A stretch of DNA of 64,000 nucleotides from Hofstenia miamia (taxonomy: Eukaryota > Xenacoelomorpha > Acoela > Hofsteniidae): NCBI GenBank assembly GCA_900660155.1, contig CABFPE010000313.1, forward strand, positions 438,465 through 502,464, in the 5' to 3' direction. Positions within the stretch are counted from its first letter, which is position 1, and every line of letters starts with the position of its first letter. A program made the position numbers and the translations under genes. This document shows positions 22,143-33,050 of this stretch, in pieces. The notes under the pieces were generated by a model that had not been told where the DNA came from, did no database searches, and saw only the letters and a list, made by a program, of their open reading frames with translations.

Positions 22143-23128
22143 AGTAGTTAAGATGGGCAGAAGCACGCCCCATTGGGACACTCTGATGTTCTGGTAACAC
22201 CTATGAATATTTGCCATTGTTATTGGGAAAGACACACATTTTTACTAATTACAGGACGTCTTTGCTATTGTAGGTGCAGGTGGTGGGATCATCATCTCTT
22301 GTGTTAGCGGATTATAGCTGGACGCTGGTGGCGGAGTTGTTCATAGGTCATCAACCAGATTGCCAAGTGATGTTCATTGTAACAATGATTTTAATTATGC
22401 AACACTGTATTAAGGAAAATAATTCATAAATTTAAAACCCCGGAAAGCCGGCCACATTAAATAAATAGCTTAACACATTTCTGATGGCCACCTTCTGAGT
22501 GAATCTGGAAGTGCCATCATACTTATTAGAATGAAGATGGAAACTTTACAGGTTGAAGATTGCACAATGCTGAACTTCATCACTCAGAGCCATTGTGTAC
22601 TGTACGCTTTTACATTTAGCACAATTTATACACAATTGATGACTATATAGTTATAATTTTTCCCCTTTGCATACCGTATCTTTGATCAATATTAATACAT
22701 GGTGAAATATACGTCTATGCAAAATATAAAATGTTATACCCAGGTGTTGGGTTTTACATCTATAAATTATGTGTATAAGAGACAGGTGTTGCAGAATTAA
22801 AACATTGTTACAATGACCATGTCATAACTATATTAACAGAAGCAAATACGTCAGTTTGCCTAAAAAATAAAAACTTCGTCAAAAAATAAATTTTAACTCG
22901 GACAAAAACGTTTCTTGTCATCGAATATATCATTTTGCCAAAATCCTAAAAATAAAAAATAGAAACATCGTCAAAAAATTAATTTGTTGAACTTAGTTTT
23001 GTCAAAAATATTTCGTCACTAGATGACGTCCAATAGAATAACTTCATTACCTTATGCCAAATAGTCATAGGTGTTACGAGAACTTCAGGGTGTCCCAATG
23101 CTGAGGGCTTTTGCCCGTCTTAACTACT
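22143..23128. mobile_element. 986-bp element with 73-nt terminal inverted repeats
   Basis: Left arm 22143-22215 and right arm 23056-23128 align without gaps at about 62 of 73 positions, beginning AGTAGTTAAGA. I find no coding frame inside and no clear target duplication. The family is unknown. The interior holds the Tn5 mosaic-end match at 22769-22785. Confidence 0.7.
22769..22785 (+). other. 17-nt match to the Tn5 mosaic end (probable library adaptor)
   Basis: ATGTGTATAAGAGACAG equals the last 17 of the 19 bases of the Tn5/Nextera mosaic end. A chance match of this length in 64 kb is very unlikely. The 9-mer CAGGTGTTG occurs at 22741 and again at 22783, overlapping the adaptor end. I read it as adaptor residue in the assembly rather than native DNA. 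Confidence 0.7.
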
Positions 23129-23945
23129 CTTTAACGTACGTAAAATATTTTGTACAAATTGTTTAAACATGTGTTTGTTTAAAATAATTCCTGAGTAAAT
23201 GCTTTTCTATTTTCTCTAAAGGGAAAAATTACACTTGAGGATAACAGATGAATAGATGCTTATATTTGCATTTATTGAAAATTAATAGCCTATATTAAAT
23301 TTCACAATCTGCGGACGCTACATATGTACAGTAACACCTCTCTAATGTGGAAGATTGTTCCTCTACTCAGATTTCCAGCCTAGCATACTATTTAACAGAA
23401 ATTAATGTCTATTTTGCAGAATTCGTACCAACTAATACTGCCCAACTGATCGAGTGTCTACTAGTTATTAATAAAATTAAGACATTATGGTGAATAAAGG
23501 AAATTCAATTTTATTCATTAACAATCTCTTGCATAGAACTTTTTATTTCAAGCCAGAACCAAAAAATTGAAAATATACGTGTACTTTAGGATTATTAGAT
23601 ACAAACTATCTCTGTGCCCTCTGATGATCATACATTATACTAGAAATGGTAACGTTTGTGTCCAGAATGATATAACCAGTACACATGAAAGTGTTTGGTA
23701 GATTCATAGGCCTAAACACTGGCAACATATGTAACCGGAATGAAAAAAGGGGTTAAGTATCTCAGCAATATCCTTGTGTTTCCATCTATGATAACCAGTA
23801 CTTATGACATTTTTAATACACATTTTAGAATTTAAATTTGTAAGTCAATGGCGGTTTAATTCAAAACAGAAAACAAGGCTTATATAAAACAAAATATCAA
23901 ATCAACATTCAGGAAGACTAGTTTGTTAATTTTAACTAAAGAAAT
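23129..23945. other. AT-rich DNA without genes
   Basis: Nothing coding is seen here. The right end approaches the 3' untranslated region of the minus-strand host exon. Confidence 0.5.
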
Positions 23946-23949
23946 AGAA

Positions 23950-23955
23950 TTTATT
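23950..23955 (-). terminator. Poly(A) signal AATAAA (minus strand)
   Basis: It lies about 80 nt past the stop codon of the minus-strand host frame (24036-24038). The distance is ordinary for a short 3' untranslated region. Confidence 0.45.
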
Positions 23956-24035
23956 AAAATAGGACAACTGAAAATCATTGAAACTACAATTAAAGAACTC
24001 TTTTACTGTAAATAAACACCATCCTTTTAATAATA

Positions 24036-24458
24036 CTAACAGACATTTATGGGAGTAACTGTTTCTTCAATTGTGGTTTTGTCCTCACACTTTGCTCGAG
24101 AGGGTAATTTGTCAATCCAAATCATGCAATCTCGAACCGAATGAGAAGCAGGAGGTGCAGACTTCAGTCGCATCATCGGTCTTGTGGGAGGAGTGGGATG
24201 TACGTTTATTAATTTCAGCTCGGGAGCAGGCTTAGTGCCATATGTTATGCTGTATGTGGAAATGGGTCTCTCTTCCCTTGCGTGATCCCTTTGCAATGAC
24301 AGCAACGAATTGCGATCTGCTACAGGATACCCGCCCGTGTAAGTAGCCTGAGACACACTAAGAGAATGCTTAGCACCAACATTCAAATCTGGAACCCACG
24401 CCATAAACTGTGGCTGATATTTGCTAGCATAAGGAGTATTGACTTTACGTTTTCCCAT
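24036..24458 (-). CDS. Probable terminal exon of a host gene, 140-residue product, function unknown
   Basis: This is the only frame in the window that looks like an ordinary cellular gene. It has balanced amino-acid use, mixed codons, no similarity to a transposon, and no repeat copy here. It starts MGKRKVNTPYASKYQPQF, is rich in Ser, Thr, Pro, Arg and Tyr, and has a PTPPTRPMMRLKSAPPAS-type segment in its second half. It shows no signal peptide, membrane segment or coiled coil. The minus-strand sequence just before the ATG reads TTGTTTAG then GGAATG, a plausible splice acceptor, so an upstream exon may exist. An AATAAA signal follows the stop by about 80 nt. The short Tyr/Pro/Arg-rich make-up recalls small ciliary microtubule inner proteins, but that is only an impression. 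Confidence 0.55.
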   Translation of the reverse strand: MGKRKVNTPYASKYQPQFMAWVPDLNVGAKHSLSVSQATYTGGYPVADRNSLLSLQRDHAREERPISTYSITYGTKPAPELKLINVHPTPPTRPMMRLKSAPPASHSVRDCMIWIDKLPSRAKCEDKTTIEETVTPINVC

Positions 24459-24475
24459 TCCCTAAACAATAGGAT
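24459..24475 (-). promoter_or_regulatory. Candidate splice acceptor before the host exon
   Basis: On the minus strand TTGTTTAG is followed by GGAATG, with the AG at 24462-24463. The preceding sequence is only moderately pyrimidine-rich. No donor or branch point was identified. Confidence 0.35.
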
Positions 24476-25165
24476 TCACAACAAGTGACACTCATATATA
24501 TTTAGATTAGAAAAAATATTAGGAGTGATTGTTGTGAAAAATTAATATAATATGCATTCAAATTAGCAATTAAACAATTTAATACCATGGATAAGATTCA
24601 AACATTGATTACGCATTCAAAAGCTTGTTATGGTTGCACATGCAAAAACGATGAATTTATGATACAATTAATTTAACTCAGTACCATAAAATGATAAATT
24701 TGTTGGACTTCATCCCAAAATACGAAGTAATAATAAAACCAATTTCACATGAACAAAACAAGTACTACGACGAAAGCAAATAAAATCTACTAACCTGCTA
24801 CAAAAATCTATAAAAAATTTATTTTATTAAGTATTAATTTTATCATGCATAAAGATAAAGTAATTGGAAAATTTGGAAATAAAAAATTCACATAGCATAT
24901 CACAAAATATTATGAAACAACGTCGAAAATAGAATCGGAGAGACATGAATCTGTAAGTATTAAGGCCAATTTATATCTGATCTCTTAAGGCTACGTTAGA
25001 CAAGATCAACCAGTTAAGTCAGGTCAAAATATGATACATATGCAACGCGGTGATTTGCACTCTAGATAATACAAGCTAAATGTAACTTGTAAATTTCAAG
25101 GTACTCAATCGGATGTCAGTAAATTCCTTATGTGAAAATTTTTATATCGTCAATAGAATGTGATT
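24476..25165. other. AT-rich DNA, possibly intronic
   Basis: No coding exon is recognised. If the host exon is real, this could be its upstream intron. Confidence 0.4.
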
Positions 25166-25188
25166 TTATTATTATAATTGAAATTCAA

Positions 25189-25189
<1 letters not shown>

Positions 25190-25230
<41 letters not shown>
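25190..25230. repeat. (TA)n microsatellite
   Basis: About 40 bp of TA repeats directly abut the left end of the mariner element, which used a TA within it as target. Confidence 0.95.
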
Positions 25231-25231
<1 letters not shown>

Positions 25232-25233
<2 letters not shown>

Positions 25234-26170
25234 AGGTGTCCTAAAACGAACCCCCTCATTAATATGTACATAAAATGCATCTGCCAGCAAAGAAGTCGAA
25301 GTGCGCGATAGCGCCCGTGAACACAGTTGACTACTTGACCTTGGCACGTCTACTCGATCATTCCAGGAGCCAATTACGTAGCTAGGTTGCCCCAGAAGTG
25401 AACACAATTCATTTTGTTGCAAGTATGCTTTGTCGTTGCTCAACAAAAGAGAGTTTTCGTTGTAAAAATATATTACCAAACAGGCATGCTTCTGAAACGG
25501 TCCGTTTATTCAACACATCGTTTGAACATCTAATCGACAGGAAGACAGTACCTGAAATTTTGAAACGCTTTAAAGAAACGGGTACAGTTGGCGAGTGCAA
25601 ACATGGAAAAACACGAGATGCTCATACTGATGAGAACATTAAACGTGTTTCTGGCGCCATTAAATATATGGCAAAAAACTTTTCTGTACGAAAGTAATCT
25701 GCAGTACTTAACATACCAAAATCACCTGTCCACCGCATTTTCGTTAATTTTCTTAATCAGCATTTGCCGATATATGGATAGGAAGACGTGGAACATACCT
25801 GGAATGGCCTCCTCGATCCCAAAACATGACGCCATGTGATTTTTTCTTATGGAGTTACATTAAAAATATTGTGTATAAAGGGAACCCTTGAAACTTACAA
25901 GAAATTTGCAATGGTACCACAGCAGCATTTGAAAGGATTCCACAAAGAATGTGTCAACGATTGTGTCGTGAAGCAGTGGAGCAAAGAATCCGACTAGGTC
26001 ATAATGAAAGTGGAAATCACATTGAAAATAAACTTTGATATTTTTTTAGTGTAATTGTTGACAAATAATTAGTCGGCAGTTTATCGATTATATGTGCTTT
26101 TATATAAAAATAAAAGGCTTACATTTATATTTGTGTTTTGCTTGTTGGGGATTCGTTTTGGGGCACCCGG
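25232..26170 (+). mobile_element. Internally deleted mariner/Tc1-type transposon, 939 bp
   Basis: The ends CCAGGTGTCCTAAAACGAA (left) and CCGGGTGCCCCAAAACGAA (right, reverse complement) give a 24-nt inverted repeat with 20 matches. Both ends are flanked by TA (25230-25231 and 26171-26172), the target duplication of the superfamily. The interior holds transposase N- and C-terminal pieces but not the whole catalytic domain, so it could move only with help from another copy. Confidence 0.85.
25420..26037 (+). pseudogene. Mariner-like transposase, N- and C-terminal parts
   Basis: The first frame (about 25420-25697) contains a helix-turn-helix region reading TVPEILKRFKETGTVGECKH, followed by an IKRVSGAIKYMAKNFSVRK-like segment typical of arthropod-type DDE_3 transposases. 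Further on, in another frame, 25800-25850 reads WPPRSQNMTPCDFFLWSYIK, the conserved motif that carries the last catalytic acidic residue. The C-terminus near 25920-26037 reads AFERIPQRMCQRL and ends SGNHIENKL. Most of the central catalytic region is deleted, and there are frame changes. Confidence 0.75.
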
Positions 26171-26172
<2 letters not shown>

Positions 26173-26210
<38 letters not shown>

Positions 26211-26345
26211 AACTATACATGCGGAAAATCTTTCTAGCGCCATTATATATATATATATATAAACTATATACATGCAGAAAATGCTTCTAACGCCAGTTTA
26301 TATATATCCATATATATATACATATATATATACATTTAAAAGACT
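26173..26345. repeat. (TA)n and a short tandem unit
   Basis: TA repeats alternate with two copies of a unit reading AAACTATA(TA)CATGC(G/A)GAAAAT followed by CTTCTA(A/G)CGCCA, at about 26209-26244 and 26260-26297. Confidence 0.8.
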
Positions 26346-27077
26346 ATGTACATTTATATAGGCCAACCAGGGGCGTACTCCTAAAATTTACAAAAGGTAT
26401 GCGCTAATTTCCTTTTCAAAACAGCGTATATAAAACATGCATATTCATAAACAGTTTATAATCTCCTGGGGGAGGGGGGAATGCTAGGAAAACATTTTAA
26501 GTGGAAGACATACATGTGCACTCTCTCTGGCAAGAACTTTTTTGCAATCACGATAACGAGCTTAAAAAATTACTGAATACCGTTGTAGTGTATAACTTTA
26601 ACAATGCGTGTGTGTGTGAGTGCATTGTGGTGATTTGCTTATGATCCATTTATTATTCATACTTCCGTTTTGTATAAGGATTGCATGGAAGACAACTAAA
26701 TTTGTAATGCAGAACAATTTTGAATATAGTTTCAATAACAACAAAAATACAAGAATGCAAAATATGCAAAAAAATAACCTTCAAAGTTTAGGGTGCGGCT
26801 GATACATGGTGGCGGCTTACACTCGAGGATTTCCATTAATTAATAGGACTGTTATTTTTTAACTAAAAAATGCAAACTTGGACCTTATAAGATGGAATTC
26901 TTTGCCTCAATAGCCCATTTTACACATTCTTTTTACCTCAAAATTTGAAATTATTTGGTTCTAAATTTTTGTTACGTATGTATTTCAGCACTATAAAGCT
27001 ATAGTTAAAACATCATTTTTTCAGTTGTAGTAAACCATGGTTATATCAATTATATTTCAGATTTCCTATATGAAAGG
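26346..27077. other. AT-rich DNA without recognised genes
   Basis: A fragment at 26366-26410 beginning GGGGCGTACTCCTAAAA resembles one end of the hAT MITE family at 8974 and 42557, but no second end is seen. Otherwise nothing is recognised. Confidence 0.5.
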
Positions 27078-27170
27078 GAATTTCTTACAAAAGTATTACT
27101 TTATTGATTTATGTTAGACCTAGTTATTACAAGCTTGCATGAATTTTATTNTATATATATATATATTCTA

Positions 27171-27486
27171 GCATCATCAGAGTTAGTGTAACAATATTGC
27201 AAGCATTAGCAATAGAGTTGTAATGAGATGATAACGTAGTATCTACTATCGAGTAGGTAAAAGATTTAAATGCAGCATAGCTTAGAGAGCAGTTTGGATG
27301 AGTTATAAGCAATAGCACGGTCCGCGAAACAATGTATAAATTGACTAAAGATCGAGACTAAGTAGAGTCTATCGTTAGAACAGCGTAACTGCCTGCTAGA
27401 AGAGGCATAGGAATTCCCGTAGCAATAACTGTCGAAGCGGTCATCAAATGCATATAACGAACATCGCTTGATCAGCTTAAACCCTG
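27171..27486 (-). repeat. LTR of the Ty3/gypsy-like element (left, 3' in element sense)
   Basis: It matches 34513-34818 from GCATCATCAGAG to CTTAAACCC. It lies inside the N-bounded patch, and TA repeats adjoin its outer end. Confidence 0.7.
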
Positions 27487-27516
27487 TATCTTGGTTCTGC
27501 TTGAAGGCGAATCGCG

Positions 27517-27589
27517 TGTTGATTGTAGTGACAGCAATAGAGAGGTAGTTTGGATCTATTAGCTCTGATGTTTGCTAGACGTTGTTCTG
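27517..27589 (-). repeat. Copy of element interior next to the left LTR
   Basis: About 73 bp match 28841-28913 of the element interior and end at the NNN. This suggests that in one haplotype the interior at about 28914 continues from here. Confidence 0.7.
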
Positions 27590-27665
27590 NNNGAATTTCT
27601 TACAAAAGTATTACTTTATTGATTTATGTTAGACCTAGTTATTACAAGCTTGCATGAATTTTATT

Positions 27666-28059
27666 AAACAATAGGGTTTGAGAAAGAAAATAGAATTTCT
27701 AAGTGCTCCATAGAGCAATGTTCAATATCAAATGTCAAGAGACAAGTACAAGGTGCATACCCACAGAAATGCTACACATCACCAGTTTATTGAAAACTGC
27801 AATGAACCTTTCAACATTGAGCATAAATAAAAGGGTAAAAATGTCATAATCATGACTATTGTTACAAACAAATAATTCCACCTTAATGCGAATGGATTGG
27901 CCACATTTGTAAATGTGATTTTTAAGAAAAATTTTTTATAAATAGCTCGTTTTTATGAAGGTATTTATTACAGCATTTTGTACGATAATGAGCAATATAA
28001 TTAGTACTACATAATTAATAGACACTTCTTCGTAAGAAGTTTTCCAAAGTGCTATATTC
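27666..28059. other. Flanking AT-rich DNA left of the LTR element
   Basis: No gene is seen. The stretch continues the flank duplicated at 27078-27150 and ends at the N at 28060. Confidence 0.5.
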
Positions 28060-28060
28060 N

Positions 28061-29829
28061 GATGATATGGTACTGCGGCATAAATCTGTGCATGAGAATG
28101 TCGATTAAGATAAGTTTCGTGATGGAATTTTCTTGTTCCACTGCAGTTCGTGCTAGGGTTGTTTTTCGTATGATACAGAAGTATTCCAAGTAGCTTTCTA
28201 GATCGAGGATTTTGTCTGGGATAGGTGATTCTTCTTCTATATAGATGAAGTTGACGTTTATATTGTATGCGTGGGCTTTGACTTGTATCAGATTGATGCA
28301 TTCAACTATTTTAAGATCGGCTTAATCTACCGATTTTAGTACGTAGACGTGGTTGAGCGACTCCCAGTCAATATTGATGCAGTCTATTGATTTGCACGTG
28401 TTCCTGTTCTTAAGCAGTTTGAGGATATTTTTTAGGAGAATGTTGTTGTCGAAGGTGACGTGTACCATACTGCGTAGGTAATTGCGGCTGAGTTTTTGCA
28501 GAAAGTTTTCTGGTCTGGATGCAAAGTTTCGCCTTCTACTATAGATATGTGTTGCTGAAGGTTTTGGTAACGAATGTCCTGGCAACTGCTGGACGTTGAT
28601 GGAGTTTGCGTAGAGTGGTGTAAGAATTCGTCGTTTCACCGGTATCTTAGATGTGGAGGTGGAAGCGCCCACCCTTTTGCGAGTTGTGGGGGAGGAGCTA
28701 GTATCTTGTTGCTCGTTGTCGATAGCTCAGAACGTCCTGCAGCTAGAGACGTCCGAGGTAGGGTCAAGTAAACTGTAGGTGCCTGAGAGCGTCCTGCAGG
28801 CAGATACAGGAGTACTTGGTGAGTGCAGATTAGCTTTGGCGTGTTGATTGTAGTGACAGCAATAGAGAGGTAGTTTGGATCTATTAGCTCTGATGTTTGC
28901 TAGACGTTGTTCTGCGATGATATGGTACTGCGGCATAAATCTGTGCATGAGTATGTCGATTAAGATAAGTTTCGTGATGGAATTTTCTTGTTCCACTGCA
29001 GTTCGTGCTAGGGTTGTTTTTCGTATGATACAGAAGTATTCCAAGTAGCTTTCTAGATCGAGGATTTTGTCTGGGATAGTTGATTCTTCTTCTATATAGA
29101 TGAAGTTGACGTTTATATTGCATGCGTGGGCTTTGACTTATATCAGATTGATGCATTCAACTATTTTAAGATCGGCCTAATCTACCGATTTTAGTATGTA
29201 GACTAGGTTGAGCGAATCCCAGTCAATATTGATGCAGTCTATTGATTTGCACGTATTCCTGTTCTTAAGCAGTTTGAGGATATTTTTTAGGAGAATGTTG
29301 TTGTCGAAGGTGACGTGTACCGTACTGCGTAGGTAATTGCGGCTGAGTTTTTGCAGAAAGTTTTCTGGGTAAAAAATTATTGTATTGATTTGTGGAGAGT
29401 ATGTTGGAAATTGATTTGCGGGTTGCTGCAGAGATGTTGTTGTGAGTGCAGCGTCTGGATGCAATGTTTCGCCTTTTACTATAGATGTGTGTTGCTGAAG
29501 GTTTTGGTAACGAATGTCCTGGCAACTGCTGGACGTTGATGGAGTTTGCGTAGAGTGGTGTAAGAATTCGTCGTTTCACCGGTATCTTAGATGTGGAGGT
29601 GGAAGCGCCCACCCTTTTGCGAGTTGTGGAGGAGGAGCTAGTATCTTGTTGCTCGTTGTCGATAGCTGAGAACGTCCTGCAGCTAGAGACGTCCGAGGTA
29701 GGGTCAAGTAAACTGTAGGTGCCTGAGAGCGTCCTGCAGGCAGATACAGGAGTACTTGGTGAGTGCAGATTAGCTTTGCTCATTCGAGTGCTTCTCTTGG
29801 GGCTTATCACAGCAGCTTTCGATTTCATC
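28061..29829 (-). pseudogene. Extra region downstream of integrase in the LTR element (env position), fossil
   Basis: Minus-strand open frames, for example 28727-29044 and 29265-29828, lie after integrase, where some Ty3/gypsy elements carry an additional ORF. I see no membrane segments or known envelope motif. One frame is Ser/Thr/Pro-rich. The region is present as two tandem copies (28061-28838 and 28917-29777), the second with about 85 extra bases. It is broken, and its function is not determined. Confidence 0.45.
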
Positions 29830-30030
29830 AGAAACGTGATCTAAACACAAGCTAGCAATGTTAATAGCCCAATCTTTATAAGTAATATCAGATTTAAAAA
29901 TTCGTTTAGGTTGTATGCGGATCATACAGGAGAGGAATTATTGCATTTATACTCATCATCGAAAGAATCGTTATCAAAAACATTGCAACCCAGGATAAGA
30001 TAATATTCGTTGTTGTCTGATTTAAACAAT

Positions 30031-31253
30031 TCAAATTTGTTTAGGTTCGAGATGCTGAGCATTTTCAATGTCGCGAGCAACTCTTTTGATGTTTTGGAAA
30101 TGAGTTATTCTTTTGTTGTCGAGTTCATGGTTGTTATGTGGTAGGACCTTAGTGATGGTAAGAGGTACTTCCCAGTTGAAAGCAAGTTTGCGTACTTGTT
30201 TGTCATCAGTTACGATGCCAGGGGTGTACACGTATACTTTCTCGCCAATTTTATGAGGTTCACCGTATATCTTTCTGTTGAATTGACGTTGTTGTCTGAT
30301 GGCGCTTTTTTCTGCGTGTGCGCACATAGATTCGTGCGTTTTGTTCAATTTGTTGATGAGATTGTTAATGCATGCATTGTCGATCTTGTTGCAGTACTCT
30401 TTGAAAAGCATGGAGAATGGGGTAGGCGCTTCATGGCCGAACATTGATTTGTAGGGCGAGATTCTTGTGGTGGAGTGTGTCAAGGTGTTATAAAACTCCT
30501 CGACCGTGGGTAGTATTTCTCTCCATTGTTTGCCACCAACATGCGCCGTTGTTGTTTTCATTAATTTTAGCAGTGTTTGATAAACTCATTCTACTGCGGC
30601 ATTAGCCTGGGGATGGTTGATTGTCATGTGAGTGTGTCGTATTTCCAGTTTTTTAGCGAGGGATTGGAAAAGTTGGCTTTCAAATTGTTTGCCTTGGTCT
30701 GTAAAGAGTTGTGTCATTGGACCAAATACACAAATCCAATTTTTGATGATTGCTTCGGCGGTTGTCTGAGCTTTGATGTTTTTTAGAGGGATAATCTTAC
30801 AATATTTGGTGAAATGATCTACCATGACGACTATATAAGTGTAGCCCTCGTCGTCTTTTGATAATTGTGCTATATCTGCGTTGACGATTTCGTTTGTGTA
30901 GTCAGCTGATATTTTTCCAATTCCGTGTGCTGACCTGGGAAGTGTGATTTGTTCAGTAAAATACAAGATTGGCACTTGTTTATGACGTCTTCAATTGTAC
31001 GGGGGAGATATGTTGTGATAAAGTTTTCGTGTATTGTTTGTTCGGTTTGGTAGACGTCTTTATGTCCTTGTTCATGGACTTTTTGACTACTTCTCGTTTG
31101 TAATATTCTGATAGTGCAATAAGGTTTCGTTTTGTTGCACTGGCATAGAGGATACCGCTGTTGGTGGTTTTCCAATTGTGTTTTTTGAAGTAGCGGGTCG
31201 CCATGGTGTCCATCATGAATGTTGGATCTTAAAGGCGTGCCATTATTTGTCAC
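30031..31253 (-). pseudogene. Integrase region of the LTR element, fossil
   Basis: Minus-strand readings include a zinc-binding-like segment near 31000-31200, then a core with YIVVMVDHFTKYCKIIPLKN and LFTDQGKQFES, ending in a C-terminal part with KIGEKVYVY. These are hallmarks of Ty3/gypsy integrases, which insert element cDNA into chromosomes. The copy is broken. Confidence 0.85.
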
Positions 31254-31495
31254 AAGACGATGTCATTTTGTTGGGCAGTAAGCTATTTCTTCTGCGGTGA
31301 TTTCTTCTTTTATCATTATCAATAGTATTGGGATTATCAGGCGGCCCTTTCTATTAAAGTTGATGTCTGGGAGACTTTCGTATTGGCATGTTGGTATGAA
31401 ATGGAAGTCTCTCGCTTTTCCTTGTTCCTTTTTTAATCCCGTTGGTACTGTGCCAGTGCCGTCCAAATATCTGCGTTTGTATGTAGTCTCCGTTT

Positions 31496-32300
31496 TCAAT
31501 GTTCGATCGTGAAGTGGAAGTCGTTGAGATATTCTATCCACCTTGCGATTATGTTTGAGCGATCACCAGCGCATTTTTTCAGGGAGCATAAAATGCTGTT
31601 GTCAGTGCGGATGGTGAAAAACTTTTCGCCATTGAGAAAGTTGCGGAATTTTTTGAGAGACTCAATAAGAGCCAACATCTTCAAATTTGTTGCGTCGTAG
31701 TTAAGTTCGCTTTGTTTCAGTTTCCTGCTGAACCACTCGATGGGTTTTTCCTCGTCATTCTGTACTTGGCTGAGTGTTGCGCCAATGGCAACGGTGCTAG
31801 CGTCACAATCCAGTATGTAGGGATCAGTAGGTGTTTGAGAGTTGAGTGATTTAATTCTTTTCATATCTGACTTTAGTAGATTTAGTTCTTCCTCGTGTTG
31901 CCAGGTCCATGTGAACTCATTCGATTTTTTTAGAAGGCTCGAGATATGTAGTGTCTTTTCTGCTAGGTTTGGTATAAATATGTGGTAATAGTTTACAAAG
32001 CCTAGTATTCCTTGTACGTCTTTTTTGTTGCGTGGTGGTTGTATCTCATCTATCAATTGTTTGGCACTATCTTTAATTGTGATGTTTCCTGGTGAGATGT
32101 TTCTGCCCAGAAAGGTGACTTTTTGTTTAGCAATGTGGCACTTGTTGGCGTTGATTCAGAGCTCGAGTTGAATAGGAGTTTCAGTGTTGTCTGCTCTATG
32201 CCGATTGCTTTGCTACAATAATTTCCTTGTTGTTTAAGTTAGCTGCATTTTGTATCAGTATATCGGTCATGATTTGTCGTTCTTCTTGAGTTAAGTGAGG
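31496..32300 (-). pseudogene. Reverse transcriptase end and RNase H of the LTR element, fossil
   Basis: The minus-strand frame 31496-32056 reads LGFVNYYHIFIPNLAEKT, the connection after reverse transcriptase. It is followed by ILDCDASTVAIGATLSQV and KMLALIESLKKFRNFL, the RNase H domain. Remains of the reverse transcriptase proper lie between 32056 and about 32300. The region is broken. Confidence 0.8.
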
Positions 32301-32727
32301 GTGAGACTCTGACGTTAGTAGAGGAGGGTTCGACTTTTGTTTCTCTGTGATGGGTGCTTCAAAAAAGAGGACTTATTTGTTTTTCATAACAAATTTTCGA
32401 GTGGGATGCCGGTTATTGTAACGTCTTTGGTTCTTAATAAGCCATGTCGGTTGGAGTTATTTAAGATTGCCATGAAGCCGCATTTGTTGTTGATCGTAGC
32501 AAGATTATTTAGTACAGTGATGTTCGAATTTCGTAGACCATAGGCATTTGTGATAACGACTTCACCTGATAGTGGTTTCTTTGGTATGATTTTGGTTAGT
32601 CACCAGTGAAAGGGCTCAAGCCTTAAATTGTCTGCTAGAGAGAATTCAAAAGTATTGGTGCCCTTGGTAGCTAGTGAGACTGTTACGTGTTTGTCTTCCG
32701 TGATAGTTAGTGTTCGGTTGGAGTAGT

Positions 32728-32919
32728 CTATGAGACAGTTGTTTCTGTGAGAAAGTCTCTTCCCAAAATCATTTCACATGGAAGTGGTTGGTTTCTGCTA
32801 TCGATGATATGTACGTTCTGATGGAATTTTACGTTTTGTATTGTTTGGAGAGCGTCTTTTACCATTAATTTCACATTTACGTAATCTCCTGATGAACTTT
32901 GAGCACAGGTATCAGTCAT
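32728..32919 (-). pseudogene. Retropepsin-like protease region of the LTR element, fossil
   Basis: The minus-strand frame includes MILGRDFLTE, the 'ILGxDFL' signature near the end of Ty3/gypsy proteases. It lies between the gag and reverse transcriptase parts, as expected. Confidence 0.65.
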
Positions 32920-33050
32920 GATCGATATCGAAGCACCAGTATCTACTGTGGCTTTGATGTTACAGCTGTTTATTGTAACCGGAATTAGCTTTCATTCCAG
33001 TAGATCTGTGATGATCAATAGCTCATTGGCTCGGTCTGTGGCCGGCACCC

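Larger units (their letters stand above)
27078..27665. repeat. 73-bp flank duplicated around an N-bounded patch
   Basis: 27078-27150 is repeated at 27593-27665. Between them, bounded by N at 27151 and NNN at 27590-27592, lies a patch with LTR sequence and a piece of the element interior. This looks like an alternative haplotype pasted into the scaffold. Confidence 0.75.

Noticed and set aside
28061-29829. Envelope gene in the LTR element
   Set aside because: The position would fit, but I see no signal peptide, membrane segment or fusion motif, so I call it only an extra region.
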